Shown one piece after another: positions 50,976 to 58,985 of a stretch of 64,000 bases of DNA. The position numbers were made by a program, and so were the translations under genes. Origin of the DNA: Lithodes maja. Taxonomy: Eukaryota > Arthropoda > Malacostraca > Decapoda > Lithodidae. Every line of letters starts with the position of its first letter. The stretch's first letter is position 1. The notes beneath the pieces are model-generated. The model made no database searches. It saw nothing but the letters and a program-made list of their open reading frames with translations, and was not told the DNA's origin. The stretch covers positions 30,841-94,840 of the forward strand of contig JBAKBP010008000.1 of assembly GCA_037953745.1 (NCBI GenBank), written 5' to 3'.

Positions 50976-52292
50976 CCTAAACTGGGAGCACAGGTAGGTG
51001 AGGAGGGTGGCCGAGGCGGAAGAGCACTAGCAGAACCTGCAAAGATGGAGAAAGTGTTAACCACCACTCAACATCTTACATGCAGGGCCTATAACACCAG
51101 TAAAGTGCATACACCAATATAGTATCAGGCAACAAGATGACATAAAAAAAGTCAATAGTGAAAGCCAACTATTACCGCAAATTTGTGGGCCAATGGAGGC
51201 ATAACCGTACCGACACCACCCTCCCGCAATTTTGCGGGACCCCCCAACGATCTCCGCAAATTTGCGGGGAGCCGAAACGTCCCAGAGGACCGAATCGAGC
51301 TCCCGCAAATTTGCGGGACCGGCCGAGATGGTCCGGCGCCGAAAAAAGCGAGAGGAGCGTCTAGGGAATACCAAAAAAGGCCACAAAAAATGCGTCATCT
51401 CCTTATGAACTCCAAGCAATGATGGCCATCAAGCTGAGCAGTGTCTTCCTTGAATTTATCCTGACTCAACCGGTAAAGGGAGAGGCAAGGAAGACACACC
51501 AGGGGAGAGGAGGCACATCCCCCAGGAACCACCCAACCCACAGAGATAGAGCAAAGCCCATGAGGAGAAGTGGCAGGGAGGGTGGTTTCGCACAAACAGG
51601 GGCCCCCGTGAGGTACCCCTGGATTGAGCAAAAGACTATGAAAGGATGGAGGTAAAACAGGAAGAGAAAACAAAATCCAGTAAATGAAACTGGTGAGAAA
51701 AAGGGTGGCCTAGCCGTGAGCAGAGAATGTGTCAGGGGCGAAAAACCCTGTGGTGTGAAAGAGGGGCCCCCGTGGGGTACCCCTGGAGTATCACGAACCA
51801 CCTGTCGCCCAGGCCCTTGAGACACAGTGAAGGACTCGAAAGGGGGGACTCGGGAATAACGCTAATAATGCGGCCGACACAAACTCTACAAACAGCACCG
51901 CCACCAACGAAATCTCAGATTGTTTACCAACGGTACACCTAGGCTATGAAAAAATGAAAACTCATAGGGGCATAGCAATTCCTGAATGAGAAAATGAGCT
52001 AGGCTAAATTAAGCTAAAAGCTAAACTATACCCAGACTAACAGGAAAAAAGAATATGAAAAGAGAAAGAATGAAAAACATATACGAGGAACGCCAGGCGC
52101 CCCCGTACCTTCGGTAGGCTATTTCCACACGCGTCTCCATTATACACACTTAGGAGCCCATTTACGTGTGCCCTAGATCACGTAACATCTGTCTAACAAA
52201 AAAGAAGGCCAGATAAGCCGAAACGAACCTAAACAGGGTGAATTAAAGGAGCACAACAAAAGCGACTTCATTCAATGGAGCGCGTGAACAAA
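50976..52292 (-). other. DIRS 5' region with palindromic repeats
   Basis: This is non-coding sequence between the right terminal repeat and the gag-like frame. It contains four copies of a 16-bp palindrome (51,174-51,317) and two copies of a GGGGCCCCCGTG-GGTACCCCTGGA segment (51,599 and 51,764). On the minus strand an interval near 50,980-51,040 is bounded by TCTTTGCAG and TAGGGTGAGTACGG, possible splice signals. Confidence 0.6.
51174..51317. repeat. Four palindromic CCGCAAATTTGCGG boxes
   Basis: The boxes start at about 51,174, 51,223, 51,253 and 51,302, with spacings 49, 30 and 49. Two are perfect palindromes (CCGCAAATTTGCGG); the others differ by one base or so. They lie upstream of the gag-like frame, in the expected promoter or packaging region. 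Confidence 0.85.
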
Positions 52293-52595
52293 TGATGACA
52301 AGAGAGGGTCGCTCATGCGCACGTTCGACAGGGATCTGCACATGACGGAACACGGGATGGGCCTTAAGCGGTAACTAAGGTAAACCCCTTTTTCTTCTCT
52401 TCTATGCTTTTTTCACCTTCGGTGGTAGTTTTGGTTAATGTACAACGTCTCCTAGAGCAAGATAAGGAGTAGACTCTAGACGTTTTCTTTTTAACCGCGG
52501 TTGGAATGACGACATAGCAGTCAAAATAGACAAGTCGTCATTGCAATTAGGTTAAGAGCCTTGACGTTGGATTTGCCAAGACTACTAACAAATTG
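52293..52595. repeat. DIRS right inverted terminal repeat
   Basis: It is complementary to the left repeat, from TGATGACAAGAGAGGGTCGC to CAAGACTACTA. It keeps a single TTAA where A5 sits in the left copy. Confidence 0.88.
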
Positions 52596-53035
52596 GGAGT
52601 TTAATCAGTTGCTGTTCGCTGATGACACAGCATTGGTGGCGGATTCTGAGGATATATTGCAGCGGGTAGTCAAAGAGTTTGGAGTGGTTTGTGGGAGGAG
52701 GTAACTGGGGGTGGATGTCAATAAAAGTAAAGTAATGGTGTGTACTAGGGGGTGATCGTAGGGTGAATCTAGATGTGAGGCTGGATGGGGAAATATTGGA
52801 ACTAGTGGAGTGTTTTAAATATCTAGGAGGATCGATGAGCAGGAGTGGAGGTATGGAAATGGAGATAAAACAGATAGTGTGTGAAGGAAGGAAGGTTTTC
52901 GGAGCAATGGGAAGTATGTGGAAGACGAGAAATCTCGGAATGAAAGTAAAAAGTGCAATGTATCAAGGAATTGTGCCAACAGTGATGTATGGGGCTGAGA
53001 CATGGGCTTTGAAGAAAAAGGAGAGAAGAACCAGC

Positions 53036-53224
53036 CAAATGCCGTTTCCACTTGTTTTATTGTTGTAACAGGTTAATATCTTCATAATCAACGTAAAATA
53101 GGCACAAATAGATAAGTATTAATGATATTTATGGTATGATGACGATTTGAGTGAAGGAAACAGTCTAAATATCTCCGCACAGGGAGGGGTGGCCACTACC
53201 CCACCTGTGCACTTAAGAGGTTAA
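53036..53224 (-). mobile_element. Partial TTAA MITE of family A/E type, copy A6
   Basis: It reads CCAAATGCCGTTTCCACTTG, ATTGTTGTAACAGGTTAATA and ends CACTTAAGAGGTTAA. This corresponds to one half of family A or E. The other end is missing. It adjoins the break in LINE O. Confidence 0.65.
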
Positions 53225-53479
53225 GTCTGAATTGTCATGCAAGGGTTATATTATGAAGATGACTTGTCTTTGCCAAACTAATCATATTGTATGTATTTTT
53301 GCCAATAAATACAATTACTAGGGGTTTGTCCTGGATTTTATAGAGTTGTGGAGTGTGAGGTAAAAGAGAGTGGTGATTTTAGGAATGGAGACGTTACTTT
53401 ACTGTAACTTAACATGAGTAACTGGGTAAAAATGTACCTTAATTAATCTAGAACCTTGTCTATCATGAGTCAGAGATAT
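53225..53479. other. Unassigned spacer within the LINE O break
   Basis: AT-rich, with no recognised element. It ends where repeat Z6 begins. Confidence 0.4.
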
Positions 53480-53642
53480 TATAATGTAAAACTTGCAAAA
53501 TAACCAAAACTAGGACGACACAAGATAAACAAAAGAACATAAAAATTGCTATGTGGAAATAACGTTTAATAAAATAAAATTTTGAAATAAACTAACAATC
53601 CACCACATAGGGTGTTCATCTCTACATGAGTAAGTTAACCTT
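53480..53642 (-). repeat. Dispersed repeat family Z, copy Z6
   Basis: Reverse copy from ATAATGTAAAACTTGCAAAA through GCTATGTGGAAATAACG to CTACATGAGTAAGTTAA. Confidence 0.75.
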
Positions 53643-54175
53643 CAGTTTTAAGAAGATAGAACTTATGAACAATTAGTTTGACAGGTGAGGCAGTCAAGGC
53701 TCATGGTCGGCTAAGGCTCAGGCCTGTCTATTCATGATCACATCAAACTTTTTTGTTTACCCCAAACCTCTTGTAACTCAGCGAGGGTTAAAGCAAACGG
53801 GCTGTAAATGTCTTATGTTAAGAAAGTTGGATGTGATGGAGATTAGCTGCTTGAGGAGTATGTGTGGAGTTACCCGTAGGGACGGATTGAGGAGTGAAGA
53901 GATACGTGAGAGAGTGGGGCAGCAGGAACATTTGTCGGCCGGAGTGGACAAGAGGGGTGCTGGGCTGGTATGGTCATGTTGAACGAATGGGAGATGAAAG
54001 GCTTACAAAGAGAATATACGAGTCAGATGCAGGGGGAGATGGAAGGGCAGGAAGACCCCCATTGAGATGGAGAGACTGTGTGAGACAAGCTTTGGATGAT
54101 GGAGGAATGACTATAGATCGGGCAAGGGAAGTGGTGGTAAACAGGAGTGAATGGAGAATGCTTGTGAATAGTTGA

Positions 54176-54528
54176 GTGAACACGTGGTCATTTGGGGGTT
54201 AGGGGTCGGGTGCAAGTTGGACTAGATAATAGTCCATCAGGCGCCTGGCCCGGGGAGACGATTAATATGAAGGGTGCGCCTGGAAGTGTGGTGGGCGGGC
54301 TTGTGGCTTTGTCTCCGCTGCATGTCTGCCTGCCGAGATCGGAGCCTCTCCGGGTGGTCGGGGGTAGGGGGAGTGCTGGAGCGACCTTGGTGACCATGGT
54401 CTCTGGGTATTCTCCTGGGTGACCTAGATGTGTGTGAATTTTGTGTTTTGTCTGGGTGTGTTGTTTTGATTGTGTTTTGTGTTTTTCTATTCTTGCTCTG
54501 TCTTGAGTCAGCCACCCCAAGAAAATAC

Positions 54529-54560
<32 letters not shown>
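54176..54560 (+). other. LINE O 3' UTR and A-rich tail
   Basis: It contains a GT-rich stretch, then GTCTTGAGTCAGCCACCCCA and an A-run at 54,533-54,560. The GAGTCGGCCACCCC box recurs near 16,335 and (reverse) 41,200, marking related 3' ends. Confidence 0.6.
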
Positions 54561-54562
<2 letters not shown>

Positions 54563-54620
54563 AAAAGTGGGGATTGGGCCTGAGTAAATAGATAGGTAGA
54601 TAGATAGATAGGTATAAACA
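54561..54620 (-). pseudogene. LINE fragment X, last 60 bases
   Basis: GGAAAAGTGGGGATTGGGCC and GATA repeats are the reverse of the end of the fragment at 11,660-11,720. Confidence 0.6.
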
Positions 54621-54746
54621 ACACCCTTCCCACAAGTTCAAGAATATGGCTGTTGATGCATTATGTTAGCCACGTACTGTAAACACACCCATCCAGGCAG
54701 CCTTTGCTCATTTATTTGGTGGTTAGTTTTGTATCTGTTACCATAT

Positions 54747-54890
54747 GTGGTGGATTGTGTTCTGTTATTTCATAAATTTCAGTTTAGTAAGCGTTGTTTC
54801 CACATAGCGATTTTGATAAGTTAATTTGACTTTATATTGTCTTTGTCCCAGTTTTGGTTTGTTTAGTTTGCAAGTTTTACATTTTAATTG
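54747..54890 (+). repeat. Dispersed repeat family Z, copy Z7
   Basis: A 5'-truncated copy starting ATGTGGTGGATTGTGTTC and ending at the common 3' end. Confidence 0.75.
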
Positions 54891-55135
54891 CATACTGTAT
54901 TTGGACCACTGATTATGAATTGACCACTTGCGGGTTTCAGAATATAACAAAGTTTAAGCAGTAGACATCGAGTATTGAACAGTTATTTAAATATACCGTA
55001 TGTAGATTTATTTACATTGCAATTATTTTTATTGTTTAGTTTGCTGTGATTGACATGCATTTCAGTTATGTTATTGCTTCTTAATATTAATGTCATAGAT
55101 AGAAAGACTACTGAAGTACAGTAATTTTGTGTTTT

Positions 55136-55212
55136 AACCGTCTTGATGGTGTAATGGTTAAGGTGTCTAAAAATCTGTGTGTGATAACCCGGGTTCGAAT
55201 CCTGGTGGATCA
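55136..55212 (+). other. tRNA-like segment, SINE head rather than a tRNA gene
   Basis: It has A-box-like GATGGTGTAATGGTTAAGG and B-box GGGTTCGAATCC with short pairing GATC/GGATCAC ends. The anticodon arm is not convincing and it sits inside a MITE. It is probably a SINE remnant. Confidence 0.4.
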
Positions 55213-55302
55213 CATATATTATGCTTTCATTAATTTCATTGGAGGTGTTTGGTGTTGTGAAATTAATTTATATGTACCGAATCATGTCACTGTTGATGAT
55301 AC

Positions 55303-55402
55303 CTTTTTTACCACCATACACTCCCTGTTAGGGTGGGTGAGGGACTTCAGTGAACAGTTGCCACAGATTCCTAGACCGTGCCGTCCACCCACACTATTGC
55401 TG
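55303..55402 (-). mobile_element. SINE family S, fragment S6
   Basis: TTTTTTACCACCATACACTC, GGGACTTCAGTGAACAG and TGCCACAGATTCCTAGACC match the SINE S body in reverse. An internal part (CATCAGGGCACCCACC) is deleted. Confidence 0.7.
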
Positions 55403-55416
55403 TATATTAACTGGTA

Positions 55417-55609
55417 CAGGTCTCCCTCAATATCCGATGCCCCAAATTATGATATTATTATAGGTTTTTAGGGGTTTGGGTTTGGGGTTTGGCTGGTCCG
55501 AGAACACATCACCATTTACCCCATTAATTTTAGGGTTTTGCTATACAATTGTTCTATTTAAGATCGAGTTTTCAGGAACGAAACCCAATGGTATATCGAG
55601 GGAGACCTG
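55417..55609. mobile_element. Tigger/mariner-like MITE with TA duplication
   Basis: The ends CAGGTCTCCCTCAATATCC and, in reverse, CAGGTCTCCCTCGATATACC are inverted repeats flanked by TA. At 193 bp it encodes nothing. The end sequence resembles pogo/Tigger-type ends. Confidence 0.85.
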
Positions 55610-55939
55610 TATTCTGTTTAATATCGATGTCTACTGCTCCAAATTCCTTATACTGTAGCCTGAACCTTGCAAGTGGTCAGTAAGGTAGTTTATCCTGTAA
55701 TGTGGATGTATAGGCCATGTGGTTAATTTACTATGGTGGGTATTATAGGCAGTGCATAGAGTTGTAGTGGACTTGACAAGGTCATTCTGCAGTAAAGTTA
55801 ACCTTTTCAGTACCTTCAGCTGAATATAACAGACTATAGTGGAAAGATCATAAAGTGATTTTAGTTACTGGATTATAGTATCTTGTGTAAAAGAACTAAA
55901 ACTGGTGTCAGATATTGAATGTAAAGCTGAATTGACTGA

Positions 55940-56095
55940 AATTATAATGTAAAACTTGCAAAATAAACAAACCAAAACGTATACGAACACAGTAAAGAGA
56001 CTAAATAACTAATCAAAATGGCTATGTGGAAACAACACTTCAGTAAAATAATGATTTATAAATGAAAGAACACAATCTACTGACTGAAATAATTA
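55940..56095 (-). repeat. Dispersed repeat family Z, copy Z8
   Basis: Reverse copy from TATAATGTAAAACTTGC through GGCTATGTGGAAACAAC to ACACAATCTACTG. Confidence 0.72.
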
Positions 56096-56900
56096 AAACA
56101 AGTGGGGTACCTCTATTGTCACAATGGTCATAGTACTGTTCTAGTAACTGTTTTGTCTCCAGTTCAATTCCAGCAGTGGGGGCTTGGGATTTTTGTGAGA
56201 AAATCAGTTCAGTATTCAACCCAGTTTGGCTACACCCCCCTGATACTACTCTCCTTGACGCGGTTGGGGGGCTTCGGGGCCGGCGACTGGAGCTTGATGG
56301 GGGGATGGTTGTGGTACTTACCCTTCCTATCTTCCCCTCGAGCTTTCGTCCTCAGCTTGACTAATTTTTGAGTAGTTTTGCATTCCTCATTCTATGTTTT
56401 TCCCCTTCTATTCTTATTCTGTCCCATCCGGCTGCCCTGGGCAGCCTATATCTCGTTTCTCCCTGGCCTGGCTAGGTGGTTGACTCCTGACCCGTTTTGT
56501 CACTTTGGTTGCTGATGTAGCCGAACGGACTTGATTCCCTTCGGTAATGTATTTTTTGCTTCTCGATGCGATTTTTTCTACCTTCGACCTGATCTTTCAT
56601 TCTTCACCCTGATCACTTCTTGGTTGGTGTTGCGGTGTAGCAGTTCTTGCCTCATGCTTCGGCCCTGCCCTATAAGAGCTCTGATATGGAGCTCATGTGG
56701 TCCGGCTGAACTGATGAAATGACGAGAAATGTCTGCGTGTCTTCACCTTCCTCAATTTGTTCCCCCACTGCCCTTCCCTATCTATCTTGACTCGTTTAGT
56801 TATACAGTATATCTTGATCGAATCCTTCGGGCCAGCCCTATGAGAGTTCTTTTGAAGAGCTCAGTGGTCTGGTTAAACTAATTAAAAGAATAAAAAGTTT
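56096..56900 (+). other. Unclassified retroposon 3' region with tRNA-like start and duplicated tail
   Basis: A tRNA-like start (56,105-56,175, B-box-like AGTTCAATTCC) precedes GC-richer sequence with no ORF. Two related tail segments occur: AAGAGCTCTGATATGGAGCT with GGTCCGGCTGAACTGATGAA (about 56,667-56,725), and GAGTTCTTTTGAAGAGCTCA with GGTCTGGTTAAACTAATTAA (about 56,834-56,895). This looks like a LINE or SINE 3' end present in tandem. Confidence 0.4.
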
Positions 56901-57016
56901 GGCTACTAAAAGTTAAAGTAAGATTATCAGATTCCTATAATAACCCCTCTTACACTTGGTCTTATATGTCAACTGTTCTTGCTATGCTGACAGGTACCTA
57001 CCCGATAGCCCTATAG

Positions 57017-57348
57017 TTGTTGTTCCCCAAGCTGCCTAGCCGAACAGCCCCAAGGCCCTGAGCAAGGCCAAGGCCATAACTGAGCGCCCCACAGAACCCT
57101 CCCTGCCGACCACAATGAAGTCTGGGTGACTGAAGCCACTCCATGGTGGGGAGCTGAAGAGGGTGCGGAAACGCCCGGGAAACCAAAGCCCCACCCAGGG
57201 CCCTGTTCCCCTCAGCAATTATGAAGAGAAAGTTGAGGGGCAAAGGAAAAATGTGATGCTCTGGCTTCCAATCTTGGTAGATTGGGAAGTCAATCCACGG
57301 AAGAGACGCCGTCACTTGAGATCTATAAAATATATAAGTATAAGGAAC
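57017..57348 (-). mobile_element. Non-autonomous retroposon L, copy L2
   Basis: Reverse copy of L1 (20,318-20,722): TTGTTGTTCCCCAAGCTGCC at its 3' end, TGAAGCCACTCCATGG and AGACGCCGTCACTTGAGATC in its body. It is shortened at its 5' end, where repeat Z9 begins. The 3' end is again that of the Jockey-like LINE. Confidence 0.78.
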
Positions 57349-57487
57349 AGTGGTGGTTTGTGTTTTATTTCAAAAATATATTTGATTAAAGCGTTATTTT
57401 CACATAGAGATTTTGATAAGTTATTTTGCCTTTATACGGTGTCTTCCCAGTTTTGGTTTGTTTATTTTGCAAGTTTTACAATTTAAT
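57349..57487 (+). repeat. Dispersed repeat family Z, copy Z9
   Basis: A 5'-truncated copy, beginning TGGTGGTTTGTGTTTTA and ending GCAAGTTTTACAATTTAATG. Confidence 0.72.
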
Positions 57488-57944
57488 GAAGTTCAGGCAG
57501 AAATTTCAAAAATAAATGAACTATATTTGTAGGGTGATTTTTTAAAAGTAGTGTCGTATAGTGAGGGTCAGAGTCTGTGGGGATGAGACTGTGAAGCACA
57601 AAGGCTAGGCGGCTTCAGAGATGGAATTGCTTCGAGCCGTGAAGCTTCGCATGTCTCACTCCCTAGACTGGAGCAAGACCTCACGGGCCTCACCATGTTC
57701 AGCGGTTGAGTGTAAAGGCTATCAGCCTATGCCCGAGAGGGTTGGAATATAGAGAAAGAAAAAAAAGAGTACAGAATATTGTTGTTTCTCAACATTTATA
57801 TTAAACTTTGCATGGGAACAGCTTTTTTTATGTCCTCTCTAGACTTAATACAATACATTATTTGTATAGCCATTCACACTACAGCCCATTGCTTGTCTAT
57901 GTATTGTGTCTGTGTATCTGTGGCAACTGTTCACTGCAGTCCCA
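57488..57944. other. Unassigned; possible short retroposon end
   Basis: The segment 57,560-57,750 (GGGATGAGACTGTGAAGC to AGAGAAAGAAAAAAAAGAG) ends in an A-rich run and looks like a retroposon 3' end. No copy was found elsewhere in the window. Confidence 0.4.
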
Positions 57945-58086
57945 GTACAAGATCCCCTTTGATAGGGTATGATGCTATTAAAAGTGCTATATATAGAATG
58001 AAGTCCGGGAAAGCCGCTGGGAGTTTCGGCATAGTCGTTGAGATGCTAAAGGCAGCTGGAATTTTTTCTTATTATTTTCTTATGCA

Positions 58087-58568
58087 TTTTTTTAGCACCA
58101 TGCACTCCCTGCTTAAGAGCTGGGCTAGGGTGGGTGCCCGGATGATCATGTAGGAATAGGTTTTTACACCATACTCAAAGGAGGATTTATGGAGCTCTGA
58201 TCTTACTCTCAACCATCTGAACAATTTTACCAACACCTAAACTTCGTTAGATGCGAAAATTGGGTCCCGAAAATATGCCATGGGCTAGGCCTGGGATTGA
58301 ACCCGGGACCCTTGGGCTATGAGGCGAACACTACCAGTTACACCAAGAAAGATATCTCACTTGGCATGGTTGGCTCAAGTTATTTCCGCATCTGGGTCTG
58401 TTTAGGATAACCTATTTTCACTGACTTTACAATCAGGGACTTCAGTGAACAGACTGTGCTGTTCACCAACAGCACTAACGTCTGTCAATAACATACGGAC
58501 TGGCCCGAGACTTGAACCGTCAACCTCACAGTTTGCAGGCGAGTGCTCTACCAACCACGCTACGGCCT
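58087..58568 (-). mobile_element. SINE family S, full-length copy S4 with nested insert
   Basis: Reverse copy running from TTTTTAGCACCATGCACTCC to the tRNA-like head (AGTGCTCTACCAACCACGCT, GGTTCAAGTCTCG on the minus strand). It is split at 58,149-58,431 by another element, with ATCA repeated on both sides. It interrupts LINE T after KAAG-type residues. Confidence 0.8.
58149..58431 (-). mobile_element. Unclassified 283-bp insertion containing a tRNA-like segment
   Basis: The insert has ends TGTAGGAATAGGTTTT and, in reverse, TGTAAAGTCAGTGAAAATAG, with AATAGGTT near both. In the middle the minus strand has CTTGGTGTAACTGGTAGTGT and GGGTTCAATCCC, an A-box/B-box pair. The flanking ATCA is a 4-bp direct repeat. 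It could be a MITE that captured a tRNA-like sequence or a SINE with short terminal repeats. Confidence 0.6.
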
Positions 58569-58985
58569 GGGGCAGTTATTGGGATAAAATTGGTCACAGA
58601 GCTGATGAATGCTATTATAAAAGGGTAAAAAATATTCCTGATGTATTTCAGAAAAGTGTGATAGTAAATATATACAAAGGCAAGAGTGATTCCTTAGACG
58701 GGAAATCATAGGGTTTTGGAAATTCTTGACCAAGTCATGAAAGTCAGCAAAAGGGTCTTTAAATGCATGATCAGGAAAAGTGTTGACATCAGCGACATGC
58801 AGTTTGGATTTATGCCTGGACATGGCTCAACTGATGCTATCTTCAATTTTAGGCAACTGCAATTTTTTTTTAGAATATCAGTGAGTTATACCTAGTTTTT
58901 GTAGACTTAGAGAAGGCCTTTGACTTGGATACAAAGGGAAGTAGTAATGTAGTGGGCTATGAGAAGACTCAAAGTGGTTGGTGCA

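Larger units (their letters stand above)
44001..52599 (-). mobile_element. DIRS-type tyrosine-recombinase retrotransposon, complete ends
   Basis: Inverted terminal repeats of about 300 bp (left 44,048-44,942 with MITE A5 inside, right 52,293-52,595) enclose GC-rich coding sequence on the minus strand. An internal complementary region (45,004-45,117) is the exact complement of the left extremity joined to the right extremity. This is the DIRS1-type architecture, in which the element replicates through a circular intermediate and integrates by tyrosine recombinase without a target duplication. The core ATTGGGAG is shared by both ends and by the circle junction. The ORFs are degenerate. Confidence 0.93.
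52600..54175 (+). pseudogene. LINE O reverse transcriptase active site and C-terminus
   Basis: After the DIRS element: QLLFADDTALVADSEDILQR (catalytic FADD), KVMVCTRG and a frame break, then frame 52,763-53,035 (ELVECFKYLGGSMSRSGG, AMYQGIVPTVMYGAETWALK). After the insert at about 53,036-53,812: RKLDVMEISCLRSMCGVTR and frame 53,894-54,175 (GVLGWYGHVERMGDERLTKR, GRPPLRWRDCVRQALDDGG), ending LVNS and a stop. The block order is that of RTE-like ORF2. Confidence 0.82.
43689..54560 (+). mobile_element. RTE-like LINE O, split by a DIRS element and a second insert
   Basis: RT palm sequence up to GRDWE (44,000) continues at 52,600 with QLLFADDTALVADS. A second interruption near 53,036-53,812 separates AETWALKKKERR from RKLDVMEISCLRS. 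The C-terminus ends at 54,175, followed by a 3' UTR and an A-run (54,533-54,560). The target of the DIRS insertion is this LINE. The RT active-site pair and C-terminal LGWYGHVERM block are present, but the protein is broken. Confidence 0.85.
54912..55675. mobile_element. MITE family Q, copy Q2, carrying inserts
   Basis: The outer inverted repeats are GACCACTTGCGGGTTTCAG on the left and the complement of GACCACTTGCAAGGTTCAG on the right. Both continue to AGCAGTAGACATCGA. The interior contains a tRNA-like segment (55,136-55,212), a SINE S fragment (55,303-55,402) and a Tigger-like MITE (55,417-55,609). Copy Q1 (63,373-63,592) is the short uninterrupted form. Confidence 0.7.

Noticed and set aside
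55136..55212. Functional tRNA gene
   Set aside because: The anticodon arm is poor and it lies inside MITE Q2.
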